The position numbers and the translations under genes are program-made. Of a stretch of DNA of 64,000 nucleotides, positions 9,336-18,630 are shown in pieces. The DNA is taken from the NCBI RefSeq assembly GCF_004804355.1, contig NZ_SRWZ01000004.1, positions 302,665 to 366,664 on the forward strand, in the 5' to 3' direction. Every line of letters begins with the position of its first letter. The stretch's first letter is position 1. The stretch comes from Cognatitamlana onchidii. Its GTDB lineage: Bacteria; Bacteroidota; Bacteroidia; Flavobacteriales; Flavobacteriaceae. The notes under the pieces are model-generated. The model saw only the letters and a list, made by a program, of their open reading frames with translations, searched no databases and had not been told where the DNA came from.

Positions 9336-10103
9336 ATGAATTCGTTTGAGAGACTCATGGACAAAATTGAACGAGCAAAAGAGCTTGATTTTGGAACTAT
9401 TTTCGATCGAGTTATTACGCTTTTTAAAAAGGTCTATTTAAAGGGCTTCTTAATGCTTTTAATAACAGTTATTTTGGCGTTTGCAATTAACATGGTTTTC
9501 GCGCTTATAGGTTTAGCTCCTAAAAACGACTTTTTAATCAATGGATTTGATATAGATTCATTCTATTCATTTTACGCGCTAAATGTGGTTTATAGTATTC
9601 CTCAAACTATTTTGGTAACCACGATAACGATGGCTTTAGTTTCTGCGTTTTATAGGATTTGTAAACAAGTTGATTTAGGAGAAACTGTTGTAGACGACTA
9701 TTTTTACTTTTTTAATAAATCTCATTTTTCAAAGCTATTGACTTTAGGGATGATTTCTACAGGTATTACGGTGCTAGCTCAGTTATTATTTATTATTCCA
9801 GCTATTTATGTGTTTGTACCATTGTTGTATTTCTCAATAATTTTTGCAAATAATCCCAACCTTAGTGAGATGGAGATTATTAAGGCTAGTTTTATATTAG
9901 GTAATAAAAAGTGGTTTTTAACTTTTGGACTTGTATTTGTCTTCGGTTTATTGGGGGCTTTGGGAATTGTGTTATGTGTTGTTGGAATGCTATTTACAGT
10001 TCCTATTATATACCTTCCCGTGTATTTTATTTACAAGGAAGTTATTGGTTTTGAAGAGACTAGTGAAATTGATCAAATAGGGAAACACGACTCAATAATA
10101 TAA
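9336..10103 (+). CDS. Multi-pass membrane protein, first of a tandem paralogous pair
   Basis: 255 aa. About five or six hydrophobic helices (roughly 35-55, 85-110, 140-165, 190-225). It opens with an amphipathic stretch, DKIERAKELDFGTIFDRVI, and contains ILGNKKWFLTFGLVFVFG before the last helices and YFIYKEVIGF at the end. The next gene repeats all of these blocks, so the two come from a duplication. I know no function; general resemblance is to uncharacterised glycerophosphoryl-diester-phosphodiesterase-membrane or DUF975-like integral membrane proteins, without strong support. An overlapping ATG at 9332 is out of frame; the 9336 ATG opens this protein. Confidence 0.75.
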   Translation: MNSFERLMDKIERAKELDFGTIFDRVITLFKKVYLKGFLMLLITVILAFAINMVFALIGLAPKNDFLINGFDIDSFYSFYALNVVYSIPQTILVTTITMALVSAFYRICKQVDLGETVVDDYFYFFNKSHFSKLLTLGMISTGITVLAQLLFIIPAIYVFVPLLYFSIIFANNPNLSEMEIIKASFILGNKKWFLTFGLVFVFGLLGALGIVLCVVGMLFTVPIIYLPVYFIYKEVIGFEETSEIDQIGKHDSII

Positions 10104-10115
10104 AGCAGGAGAGGT

Positions 10116-10886
10116 ATGAATACTTTAATTGAATTAACTCGTAAGATTGAAAGGGCAAAGCCTTTAAGTTTTGGTGATATTTTTAGCAAATCTTTAGATA
10201 CGTTTAAGAAAGTTTGGCTTCAAGGGTTGGTGTCCTACCTTCTTAGTATGGTACTGGCGTTACCGTTGTTTTTCATTTTTTATGTGCCTACTGTGGTTTT
10301 AGGAGTAATCAATGCCGAAACTTTTGAGGGCGATATTGAATTTCACGGAATGAGCGCGTTCGCTATAATTGTCATTGTTCTTTTATTTGCTGTTTTGTTT
10401 GTTGGTCTAGCAACAGTTACTTTAGCCCTAAAGGCTGCGTTTTATAGAATTGTTAAAAACAAAGAGTTAGGTTCTCAGGCGTCAGACGATTATTTTTTCT
10501 TTTTTAGAAAGGCGTATCTAAGAAAAACAATAGGTTTATCGTTAAAAATACTTGGTATTTTAATACTGGCATATGTGTTATGTGTTCTACCTGTATTTTA
10601 TGTTATTGTGCCCATTTATTATATGACTTTAATATATGCTTTAAATCCAGATTTATCTACAGCAGAGATAATAAAAGCAGGGTTCATACTTGGAAATAAA
10701 AAATGGTTCTTAAGTTTTGGGTTGGTTTTTGTATCTGCTATTTTGAGTTCCCTAATAGGGTTTTTAATGTGTTTTATTGGGATTTATATAACGCAGCAAT
10801 TTGTTGATTTACCTTGCTATAGTATTTATAAAGAGGTTATAGGGTTAAATGATAAGAGTCCAATTGATGAAATAGGAAAATATTAA
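10116..10886 (+). CDS. Multi-pass membrane protein, second of a tandem paralogous pair
   Basis: 256 aa, 12 bp downstream of its paralogue and clearly homologous to it: shared start (TRKIERAKPLSFGDIFSKSL), shared FYRIVKNKELG-type loop, 'GFILGNKKWFLSFGLVFV' and 'YKEVIGLNDKSPIDEIGKY' at the C-terminus. About five or six membrane helices. Sequence divergence between the copies is considerable, so the duplication is old and the proteins may form a hetero-oligomer. No enzymatic motif is visible. Function unknown; topA follows after 143 bp with its own promoter. Confidence 0.75.
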   Translation: MNTLIELTRKIERAKPLSFGDIFSKSLDTFKKVWLQGLVSYLLSMVLALPLFFIFYVPTVVLGVINAETFEGDIEFHGMSAFAIIVIVLLFAVLFVGLATVTLALKAAFYRIVKNKELGSQASDDYFFFFRKAYLRKTIGLSLKILGILILAYVLCVLPVFYVIVPIYYMTLIYALNPDLSTAEIIKAGFILGNKKWFLSFGLVFVSAILSSLIGFLMCFIGIYITQQFVDLPCYSIYKEVIGLNDKSPIDEIGKY

Positions 10887-11002
10887 ATCGATTCCTTAAT
10901 AACGTGTTAAATAACTGTCTTTTGCTAACCAAAAAGCAGATTTTAGTATTAAAATAATAGTCAGATAAACCATAAAATGTTACAGATAAACTTTTTTTCA
11001 TA

Positions 11003-11010
11003 TACATTTG
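11003..11010 (+). promoter_or_regulatory. Probable -7 box of the topA promoter
   Basis: TACATTTG matches TAnnTTTG and ends 19 bp before the topA ATG. The -33 position (about 10978-10983, ATGTTAC) is a poor match. Confidence 0.45.
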
Positions 11011-11029
11011 TAGCTTCAAAAAACGTAGT

Positions 11030-13534
11030 ATGGCGAAGAATTTAGTGATAGTAGAGTCACCAGCAAAGGCAAAAACCATTGAAAAATTTCTAGGAAAAGA
11101 TTTTAAAGTAGAGTCCAGTTTTGGACATATTTCTGATTTACCGTCTAAAGAGCTTGGTGTAGATGTTGAGGGGGATTTTAATCCAAAATATGAAGTTTCA
11201 AAGGATAAAAAGGCGGTTGTAAAAAAGCTAAAAGATTTAGCTAAGAAAGCTGATACTGTATGGCTTGCAAGTGATGAAGACCGCGAAGGAGAGGCTATAG
11301 CATGGCATTTAGCTGAAGCTTTAAAACTAGATAAAGCCAAGACCAAACGTATTGTTTTTCATGAAATTACAAAGTCGGCTATAAAAAAAGCTATTGAAAA
11401 CCCAAGAGGGATTGATTATGATTTGGTTGATGCGCAACAAGCACGTCGCGTACTGGATAGAATTGTAGGTTACGAATTATCCCCAGTATTATGGAGAAAA
11501 GTAAAAGGAGGACTCTCAGCTGGTAGAGTTCAGTCTGTTTCGGTGAGGTTAATTGTTGAAAAAGAACGCGAAATACAAGGCTTCAAGCCTGTGGCTTCGT
11601 ATAGAATAGATGCTGAGTTTGCCAATGAAGACGGGAAGACTTTTAAAGCAAAGCTTCCAAAGAATTTTTCATCAAAAGAAGAAGCTTACAAGTTTTTAGA
11701 GCAAAATGCCAAAGCTGAATTTAAGGTAGCAGACTTACTGAAAAAACCAGCAAAAAAATCTCCTGCAGCACCATTTACAACATCTACATTACAGCAAGAA
11801 GCTTCACGTAAGTTGTATTTTTCTGTGAGTAAGACTATGACCATGGCGCAACGCTTATATGAAGCTGGTTTAATAACATATATGAGAACAGACAGTGTAA
11901 ATTTGTCTGATGAAGCTAGGCAAGGTGCTGAAGAAGAAATTAAAAATGCCTTTGGAGCTAAGTACAGTAAGCCACGAAACTATAAAGGAAAGGCCAAAGG
12001 GGCCCAAGAGGCGCATGAGGCGATTCGCCCCACTAATTTTGCTGCTCATTCTGTAAATATGGAAAGAGATCAAGCGAGGTTGTACGAGTTAATTTGGAAA
12101 AGAGCCATTGCTTCGCAAATGAGTGAAGCCGAATTAGAAAGAACCAATGTTAAAATTAGTGCTTCTACGCATGGTGAAACGTTTTCTGCAAATGGTGAGG
12201 TTATCACCTTTGATGGATTTTTAAAGGTATACCTTGAAGGGACTGATGATGAGCATGTAGAACAAGATGGTATGTTGCCAGCCATGAGGACTAATGAGAC
12301 GTTAATTAATAATTTTATTACAGCAACAGAGCGTTACACAAGGCCACCGGCAAGATTTACAGAGGCTTCTTTGGTTAAAAAGCTTGAAGAATTGGGTATT
12401 GGAAGGCCATCTACTTATGCGCCAACAATTTCAACCATTCAGAACAGAAATTATATAGAAAAAGGAACCGTTGAAGGTGAAGAACGTCAGTATTCTCAGT
12501 TAACTTTAAAAAATGGAGAGGTCAAAGATAAAACGCTCTCCGAAAAAGTTGGTTCAGATAAAGGTAAACTTGTGCCAACAGATATTGGAATGATTGTTAC
12601 CGACTTTCTAGTGAATCATTTCGATTCTATTTTAGATTATAATTTTACCGCTAAGGTAGAGGCAGACTTTGATGAAATTGCAGAAGGAAACGAAGATTGG
12701 AAAAAAATGATGAAAGACTTTTATAAGAGTTTTCATCCTGTAGTTGAAGATGTAAAGGAGAATGCCGATAGGGAGTCTGGGGAAAGAATTCTAGGCGTAG
12801 ACCCAAAGAGCGGAAAACAAGTAAGTGTTAGATTGGGAAAATTTGGTCCTATGGTACAGATTGGGACTGTTGATGATGATGAAAAACCCCAATTTGCTAG
12901 TCTAAGTCCAGATCAGCAGTTAAATACTATTACTTATGAAGAGGCTATGGATTTATTTCAGTTGCCAAAAACACTGGGTAATTATGAGGGCGAAGAGGTG
13001 TTAGTTAATAACGGACGCTTTGGGCCTTATGTTAAATTTGGTAGTGCGTTTGTATCGCTTCCCAAGGGATCTGATCCTTTAAGTGTGGAGCTAGATGACG
13101 CCATTGTCTTAATAGAAGAAAAGAAAAAGGCAGATGCACCTATTTATATGTATAAGGATCTACCTGTTCAAAAAGGCAAAGGGCGTTTTGGACCATTTAT
13201 TAAATGGAACAATATGTTTATAAATGTAAACAAGAAATATGATTGGGATAACTTATCGGATGCTGATATCGTAGAATTGATTGAGACTAAGATTCAGAAG
13301 GAGATTGATAAAGTTATTCATAATTGGGAAGATGAAGGTATAAGAGTTGAAAAGGCAAGATGGGGTAGGCATAATGTCATAAAGGGTAAAGTAAAAGTGG
13401 AATTGCCAAAAACAGTGGATGTTTCTGAAATGACACTTGAAGAGGCAAAGGGACTTATTGAGGTCAATGCGCCAAAAAAGAAAGCAACCAAACGAAAAAC
13501 GGCTAAAAGCAAAGCAACCGCTAAAAAGAAATAA
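11030..13534 (+). CDS. topA: DNA topoisomerase I
   Basis: 834 aa. Type IA topoisomerase that relaxes negative supercoils. TOPRIM domain at the N-terminus (LVIVESPAKAKTIEKFLG, and DREGEAIAWHL at about 84-94), the catalytic Tyr at about 284 in TYMRTDSVNLS, and the IGRPSTYAPTI motif. Instead of the zinc fingers of E. coli TopA, the C-terminal part carries three FGP repeats (GKFGPMVQIG, NGRFGPYVKFG, GRFGPFIKW) of the topoisomerase C-terminal repeat type, then a Lys-rich tail (KKKATKRKTAKSK) that should bind DNA non-specifically. An arginase-fold gene follows 5 bp downstream, probably in the same transcript. Confidence 0.97.
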   Translation: MAKNLVIVESPAKAKTIEKFLGKDFKVESSFGHISDLPSKELGVDVEGDFNPKYEVSKDKKAVVKKLKDLAKKADTVWLASDEDREGEAIAWHLAEALKLDKAKTKRIVFHEITKSAIKKAIENPRGIDYDLVDAQQARRVLDRIVGYELSPVLWRKVKGGLSAGRVQSVSVRLIVEKEREIQGFKPVASYRIDAEFANEDGKTFKAKLPKNFSSKEEAYKFLEQNAKAEFKVADLLKKPAKKSPAAPFTTSTLQQEASRKLYFSVSKTMTMAQRLYEAGLITYMRTDSVNLSDEARQGAEEEIKNAFGAKYSKPRNYKGKAKGAQEAHEAIRPTNFAAHSVNMERDQARLYELIWKRAIASQMSEAELERTNVKISASTHGETFSANGEVITFDGFLKVYLEGTDDEHVEQDGMLPAMRTNETLINNFITATERYTRPPARFTEASLVKKLEELGIGRPSTYAPTISTIQNRNYIEKGTVEGEERQYSQLTLKNGEVKDKTLSEKVGSDKGKLVPTDIGMIVTDFLVNHFDSILDYNFTAKVEADFDEIAEGNEDWKKMMKDFYKSFHPVVEDVKENADRESGERILGVDPKSGKQVSVRLGKFGPMVQIGTVDDDEKPQFASLSPDQQLNTITYEEAMDLFQLPKTLGNYEGEEVLVNNGRFGPYVKFGSAFVSLPKGSDPLSVELDDAIVLIEEKKKADAPIYMYKDLPVQKGKGRFGPFIKWNNMFINVNKKYDWDNLSDADIVELIETKIQKEIDKVIHNWEDEGIRVEKARWGRHNVIKGKVKVELPKTVDVSEMTLEEAKGLIEVNAPKKKATKRKTAKSKATAKKK

Positions 13535-13539
13535 TATTT

Positions 13540-14706
13540 ATGAATTTTAATTTTCTTTCTCCAGTTTCAGATTCGGTATTAGCACATAACGAACTACTTT
13601 CACCGCAGGCTTTAGGAAGAAAACTTAAAATTCATTCTGCACAGCATGGTATTCCAGATTTAGAAGGCGTGCACCTTGCCATTATAGGAGTTCTCGAAAA
13701 TAGGAATGACATTAATTATATAGGAGAAGAGTTTCAGCTCAACGAAATAAGAAAGTCTTTTTATAGCCTATTTCCTGGTAGTTGGAATGTTTCGGTAGCC
13801 GATTTGGGAGATATTAATAGAGGAGAGCGTGTTGAGGATACTTATTTTGCTCTCAAGGAATCGGTGTCTATATTGGTTAAAAGGCGCGTTATCCCTATTA
13901 TTTTAGGAGGTTCGCAAGATTTAACATATGCCAATTACAGGGCCTACGATGATTTGATACCCATGGTTAATATTGTAAATATCGATGCACAGTTTAATTT
14001 AGGTGATTCTACAAAGCCTATAAAGAATGATAGTTTTGTTGGAAAGATTATCCTAGATGAGCCCTTTAATCTATTTAATTATGCCACCATTGGATATCAA
14101 ACGTATTTCAATTCGCAAGAAGAGATTGACTTAATGGATAGTCTTTACTTTGAATCTTACAGATTAGGAGAGGTTTCTCGCGATATAACTGTTGTTGAAC
14201 CTGTTTTGCGAGATGCGAATATTGTAAGCATTGATTTGAATGCCGTTAAAGGATCCGAATTAAGCTTGTATCAAAGATATTCGCCAAACGGCTTAGATGG
14301 CAAAGAGATATGTGCCATAGCCAGATACGCAGGGATTAGTAATAAGGTAACTTCTTTTGGTGTTTATGAGTACAAGCCTTCAAAAGATGATGACATGACC
14401 TCTATGTTAATCGCTCAAGTTATTTGGTATTTTATTGAAGGCGTAAACTATAGAGTTAAGGACGATGATTTTTTAGATGAAAATAACTACCAAAAGTTTA
14501 TAACCCTAGTCGAATCTCAAGAGCTTGTGTTTTATAAGAGTAATAAGACAGGCCGTTGGTGGATCGAAATTCCTTTTTTGGCTGAAGTCAATAATAAATT
14601 GAAAAGACACACGTTATTACCATGCATGCACCAAGATTATCTAGACGCCTGTAATAATAAGGTGCCAGACCGCTGGTTTAAAGCGTTTCAAAAGAATTGT
14701 GTGTAA
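13540..14706 (+). CDS. Arginase/formimidoylglutamase-fold protein with lost metal ligands (probable pseudoenzyme)
   Basis: 388 aa. The overall fold matches the ureohydrolase (arginase) family: IPIILGGSQDLTYANYRA, VNIDAQFNLGD and VSIDLNAVKG fall where the family has GGDHS, DAHxD and SxDxD. The binuclear manganese site is degraded: His of GGDH is Gln (about 126), DAHxD reads DAQFN (about 149-153) and the final DxD reads DLN (about 232-234), so four of six ligands are changed. It is therefore unlikely to hydrolyse arginine or agmatine. It is coupled to topA (5 bp) and ends in a terminator before gldK. A structural or regulatory role is possible but unproven. Confidence 0.8.
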   Translation: MNFNFLSPVSDSVLAHNELLSPQALGRKLKIHSAQHGIPDLEGVHLAIIGVLENRNDINYIGEEFQLNEIRKSFYSLFPGSWNVSVADLGDINRGERVEDTYFALKESVSILVKRRVIPIILGGSQDLTYANYRAYDDLIPMVNIVNIDAQFNLGDSTKPIKNDSFVGKIILDEPFNLFNYATIGYQTYFNSQEEIDLMDSLYFESYRLGEVSRDITVVEPVLRDANIVSIDLNAVKGSELSLYQRYSPNGLDGKEICAIARYAGISNKVTSFGVYEYKPSKDDDMTSMLIAQVIWYFIEGVNYRVKDDDFLDENNYQKFITLVESQELVFYKSNKTGRWWIEIPFLAEVNNKLKRHTLLPCMHQDYLDACNNKVPDRWFKAFQKNCV

Positions 14707-14730
14707 GGAAAGAAAATAGTTAAACAGTTA

Positions 14731-14757
14731 ATTTCATCGGTGAAATGCCTTTTTTTT
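14731..14757 (+). terminator. Rho-independent terminator between the arginase-fold gene and gldK
   Basis: ATTTCA (14731-14736), tetraloop TCGG and TGAAAT (14741-14746), followed by GCC and a run of T up to 14757. Confidence 0.5.
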
Positions 14758-14788
14758 ACGACGAAATGTTATTTTTTTAGATAAATAG

Positions 14789-14819
14789 TTGTTTTTTAAG
14801 AAATATATAAATATGTTTA
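14789..14819 (+). promoter_or_regulatory. Candidate promoter of the gldKLMN operon
   Basis: TTG (14789-14791) and TATGTTTA (14812-14819) are separated by 20 bp and resemble the Bacteroidetes -33/-7 pair with one mismatch in the -7 box. They lie after the terminator and 43 bp before the gldK start. Confidence 0.4.
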
Positions 14820-14862
14820 CGCTCTCGTAAATGAAGCTAAATAAATTAACCTCGAGTTTTCT

Positions 14863-16230
14863 ATGGATATGAAGAAGTTTGTATTATTAACCGCATTATT
14901 AGCAATACTTGTCAGTTGTGGCTCAAAAGATAGGGGCGAACTGGTAGGTGTTCAAGGAAAGAAATGGCACCCCGAAAAACCATTTGGTATGGAACTTATT
15001 CCTGGTGGTGCTTTTATTATGGGTAAAGCCGACGATGATTTGGCAGGAGTCCATGATGCACCGGCAAAGACCGTGACTGTAAGAGCCTTTTATATGGACG
15101 CTACAGAAATAACAAATAGTGAGTATCGCCAATTTGTAAATTGGGTAAGAGACTCCATTGTAAGAATGAAACTTGCTGTACTAGCCGATGAGGTTGGAAT
15201 GACTCCTGAAGATGGGGGCATAGGTGAGTATGCATTTAAAGATGCAGATACGGCTAACATGTCTGTTTATGAAAGATACATGTTCGAAAACTACACCGGA
15301 TTAGGCCCAACAGGCTATGAAGGAAGAAAAATCAACAAAGATGTTGACTTAGTTTTTGATACCTCTGAGTATCCGGATGAATATTATACAGAGGTAATGG
15401 ATACGATGTATCTGCCTATTGAAGAGTCCTATAACGGGCAAAGAACTTGGGATGTTACCAAGTTTAAGTTTCAGTATAATTATATGGATATTCAGGAAGC
15501 TGCCCGAAATAGAGGAGTAAAGCGTAAGGATGTTATTATAAAAGAAGAAGTTGAGGTATATCCAGATACAACAGTTTGGATTAGAGACTTTGCGTATTCT
15601 TATAATGAGCCTATGCATAACGACTACTTTTGGCATGACGCTTACAGCGATTATCCTGTAGTTGGTGTTACTTGGAAACAAGCCAAAGCTTTTTGTGAGT
15701 GGCGTACACTTTGGAAAAACACTTACCAAAAGTCTAAAAAAGGAGCAGCAAATGTGAATACATTTAGATTACCATCTGAAGCAGAATGGGAGTATGCTGC
15801 AAGAGGGGGGCTGCAAGCAGCTACTTACCCTTGGGGTGGTCCTTACACGAAAAGTGATAGAGGTTGTTTTATGGCAAACTTTAAGCCTGTTAGAGGAGAT
15901 TATGCTGCAGATCAAGCATTGTATACAGTGGAAGCCAGATCGTATGAGCCAAATGATTATAATTTATATAATATGGCTGGTAACGTCTCAGAATGGGTAA
16001 ATGCTTCCTACGACCCGTCATCTTACGAACATACATCAACGATTAACCCAAGTGTTAATGATGCAGATAACCAACGTAAAATTGTTAGAGGTGGATCATG
16101 GAAAGATGTGGCATACTTTTTACAGGTAAGTTCAAGAGATTACGAATATGCTGATTCAGCAAGAAGTTACATAGGTTTTAGAACCGTTCAAGATTACATG
16201 GGGACAAAAGTAACCAGTAGCGGTAAATAA
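14863..16230 (+). CDS. gldK: Gliding motility / type IX secretion lipoprotein GldK
   Basis: 455 aa. GldK (PorK) forms, with GldN, the periplasmic ring of the type IX secretion system attached to the outer membrane. The signal peptide ends with the lipobox LAILVSC (Cys at about 19). The rest is a formylglycine-generating-enzyme (SUMF1/FGE-sulfatase) fold: FGMELIPGGAFIMGKADDD, FYMDATEITNSEYRQFVNW, PVVGVTWKQAKAFCEWR, FRLPSEAEWEYAARGG, and NMAGNVSEW near the end, with GGSWKD and IGFRTV. It is first in the gldKLMN order, which itself identifies the gene. A role in sulfatase maturation is not expected for GldK. Confidence 0.96.
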   Translation: MDMKKFVLLTALLAILVSCGSKDRGELVGVQGKKWHPEKPFGMELIPGGAFIMGKADDDLAGVHDAPAKTVTVRAFYMDATEITNSEYRQFVNWVRDSIVRMKLAVLADEVGMTPEDGGIGEYAFKDADTANMSVYERYMFENYTGLGPTGYEGRKINKDVDLVFDTSEYPDEYYTEVMDTMYLPIEESYNGQRTWDVTKFKFQYNYMDIQEAARNRGVKRKDVIIKEEVEVYPDTTVWIRDFAYSYNEPMHNDYFWHDAYSDYPVVGVTWKQAKAFCEWRTLWKNTYQKSKKGAANVNTFRLPSEAEWEYAARGGLQAATYPWGGPYTKSDRGCFMANFKPVRGDYAADQALYTVEARSYEPNDYNLYNMAGNVSEWVNASYDPSSYEHTSTINPSVNDADNQRKIVRGGSWKDVAYFLQVSSRDYEYADSARSYIGFRTVQDYMGTKVTSSGK

Positions 16231-16335
16231 TTTGAATTAAATCCAAATCAATAACCAAGAAGATGTGTTTGAATATAACCATTAAAACCTGGCTTAAGAC
16301 AGATACATCGAAATAAACATTATTTATTAATCAAC

Positions 16336-16358
16336 CTACTTAAGTAGAATCTACTTAA
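16336..16358 (+). repeat. Palindrome and direct repeat upstream of gldL
   Basis: CTACTTAAGTAG (16336-16347) is a perfect 12-bp palindrome; its half CTACTTAA recurs at 16351-16358, 15 bp on. The element lies 18 bp before the gldL ATG in the 145-bp gldK-gldL gap. It could be an operator or an mRNA structure. Confidence 0.35.
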
Positions 16359-16375
16359 ATTAAAAACCGAAAATT

Positions 16376-17011
16376 ATGGCAAAGTCAAAAGCAAGTAAGA
16401 AATTTATGAATATGGCATATGGATTAGGAGCAGCAATTGTAATTGTTGGTGCCTTATTCAAGATTATTCATTTTGAAATTGGTCCTCTTACAGGAAACGT
16501 AATGTTAACTCTAGGTCTTGTAACCGAGGCGATTATTTTTGCTTTATCAGCATTTGAACCTGTTGATGAAGATTTAGATTGGTCTTTAGTATATCCTGAA
16601 TTGGCAGGAGGACAATCTGCAGAAAAAAATCAAAAAGAAGATGCTCAAGGGTTATTATCTAAAAAATTAGATGACCTATTGAAAGAAGCTAAAATAGATG
16701 GAGAATTAATTGCTAGTCTAGGAGAAAGTATTAAAAACTTTGAAGGTGCTGCAAAAAATATGTCTTCAACTGCAGACTCCATTGAAGCAACAAAAAAATA
16801 TGGCGAAGAATTGTCATTAGCTGCTGCTCAAATGGAATCTTTGAATAGCTTGTATAAAGTTCAGTTAGATAGTATTAATAAGCAAGCTGCTATTAATGAG
16901 GAATCATTAGAAGATGCTGCGAAGTTAAAAGAACAAATGAAGTCTTTAGCTTCTAACTTATCATCATTAAATGGTGTTTACGGAGGTATGTTATCTGCTA
17001 TGAATAAATAA
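16376..17011 (+). CDS. gldL: Gliding motility / type IX secretion membrane motor protein GldL
   Basis: 211 aa. GldL is the inner-membrane ring subunit that, with GldM, forms the proton-driven motor of gliding and type IX secretion. Two transmembrane helices occupy about residues 13-30 and 38-57 (GAAIVIVGALFKIIHFEIGP then GNVMLTLGLVTEAIIFALSAF), including the conserved Glu in the second helix. The soluble remainder (about 85-211) is a coiled coil facing the cytoplasm. It is preceded by a palindromic element and followed by gldM after 55 bp. Confidence 0.96.
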   Translation: MAKSKASKKFMNMAYGLGAAIVIVGALFKIIHFEIGPLTGNVMLTLGLVTEAIIFALSAFEPVDEDLDWSLVYPELAGGQSAEKNQKEDAQGLLSKKLDDLLKEAKIDGELIASLGESIKNFEGAAKNMSSTADSIEATKKYGEELSLAAAQMESLNSLYKVQLDSINKQAAINEESLEDAAKLKEQMKSLASNLSSLNGVYGGMLSAMNK

Positions 17012-17066
17012 TTAGGGAATTAATAATCTCAAATTTTATTATTAATTAACCAAAAACTTAATTAAC

Positions 17067-18626
17067 ATGGCAGGAGGAAATTTATCACCTAGACAGAAAA
17101 TGATTAATCTGATGTATTTAATATTTATAGCCATGCTAGCTTTAAATATGTCAAAAGAAGTGCTTTCGGCCTTCGGATTAATGAACGAAAAATTAACGAA
17201 GTCCAATGCAGCGACCGAGTTAAGAAACGATAGTTTCATGGCAAGCTTAGAAGTAAAAGCTAGCGAGTCTGAGAACTATAAAGAGCTTAAATCTAAAGCA
17301 GATCAAATAGATAGATTAGCTACTGAGTTTGATAGCTATTTAGAGGAGTTAAAAGGTAAAATGACGGCCAAAATTGATGATCCTACAGATTATGAGATCA
17401 TGGACAAAGGCGATTACCTTGATGAAAACTTTTTTAAAGGAGACAAAATTAAAGAAGAAGGTCAAGCCTTTTTAGGTCACATTAACGGGTTTAGAGATGG
17501 TGTTGTTAACATTCTTAAAACTGAGGAGGGTATGGATCATATCATCAAAGAAGTGGAAGAGAAATTTAATACCGACGAAGTTAAAAACAGAGATGGGATT
17601 AACGTAAACTGGTTAGATTATCATTATAAAGGTTTTCCTTTAGTAGCTTCTTTAACAAAAATGACGCAACTTCAGGCAGATATCAAAACCACCGAATCTG
17701 AGATTTTATCTAAAATGTTAGAAGGTCAGTTAAGTGCTGTTGCATCTATGACCAACTATACCACACTTTTAGAAACATCAAAATCAGCTTACTTTAACGG
17801 AGAAAAGTTCGATGGACAGATTGTTTTAGGACGTAAAGATGCTAGTACAAAACCAAATAGAGTTGAATTAACACTAGATGGTCGCAAACTAACGCCTGAA
17901 CAGTACTCTATTGAAGACGGTAAAGTGAAGTTGAAAGTTGGAACAGGTGGTGTTGGAGAACATAAAATAGAAGGTAAATTAATTTTTGCTCAAGATGGAG
18001 AAGAAATTGAGGTTCCTGTGAGTTCTTCTTTTGCTACAGTTGCGAAACCAAACGCTGCAACTATTTCTGCCGATAAAATGAATGTGGTGTATCGTGGTGT
18101 TAAAAACCCTATGACTATTTCATTTGCTGGTATTCCAGATAATAAAGTAAATGCTAGTGCGCAAGGTTTATCGAGAGCTGGTGGTAGCAAATATGTAATG
18201 GATGCTACAAGAGTTAAAGGTAGAGAGGTTACAATCAATGTAACGGGTACTTTGCCAGACGGAGGAAAAGTTAGTGATAACGCTAAATTCAGAATTAAAG
18301 ATTTACCAAAACCAACAGGTACGGTAAGAGGCGAGGATGGTGCCTTAAAAATGCAACGTAATAGTCTTAAAATTTCTACTATCGGTGCTAAGTTCGATGA
18401 TTTCGATTTTGAACTACCATTACGTGTAACAGGGTTTAAATTTAAAGTGCCAGGACAACCTACTATCAATGTTAAAGGAAATAAGTTAGATAGTAGAGCT
18501 CAAAAAGCTTTAGCTAAAGCGAAAAGAGGATCTGGTGTTCAAATATTTGATATTGAAGCAAAAGCTAGTGGTGTAAGTGTTATTCTTAAAAAGGTATCGC
18601 CGGTTTTTGTTGAGTTAACAAATTAA
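17067..18626 (+). CDS. gldM: Gliding motility / type IX secretion protein GldM
   Basis: 519 aa, usual length. The N-terminus MAGGNLSPRQKMINLMYLI leads into one transmembrane helix (about 15-35), which pairs with GldL in the inner-membrane motor. The long periplasmic part contains four successive domains; recognisable stretches include MSKEVLSAFGLMNEKL after the membrane, and the C-terminal ACT-like domains ending FEVSPVFVEL-type sequence. It reaches across the periplasm to the GldK/GldN ring. A strong hairpin without T-run lies 4 bp after the stop codon, before gldN. Confidence 0.96.
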   Translation: MAGGNLSPRQKMINLMYLIFIAMLALNMSKEVLSAFGLMNEKLTKSNAATELRNDSFMASLEVKASESENYKELKSKADQIDRLATEFDSYLEELKGKMTAKIDDPTDYEIMDKGDYLDENFFKGDKIKEEGQAFLGHINGFRDGVVNILKTEEGMDHIIKEVEEKFNTDEVKNRDGINVNWLDYHYKGFPLVASLTKMTQLQADIKTTESEILSKMLEGQLSAVASMTNYTTLLETSKSAYFNGEKFDGQIVLGRKDASTKPNRVELTLDGRKLTPEQYSIEDGKVKLKVGTGGVGEHKIEGKLIFAQDGEEIEVPVSSSFATVAKPNAATISADKMNVVYRGVKNPMTISFAGIPDNKVNASAQGLSRAGGSKYVMDATRVKGREVTINVTGTLPDGGKVSDNAKFRIKDLPKPTGTVRGEDGALKMQRNSLKISTIGAKFDDFDFELPLRVTGFKFKVPGQPTINVKGNKLDSRAQKALAKAKRGSGVQIFDIEAKASGVSVILKKVSPVFVELTN

Positions 18627-18630
18627 ACTA

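Noticed and set aside
10837..11346. 169-aa minus-strand frame across the start of topA
   Set aside because: Antisense to topA with no signal, domain or conserved pattern; topA has clear motifs on the plus strand.
14863..16230. GldK as a formylglycine-generating enzyme maturing the sulfatase at 37-38.7 kb
   Set aside because: The fold is shared, but GldK is a lipoprotein in the gldKLMN order and its known role is structural in type IX secretion.
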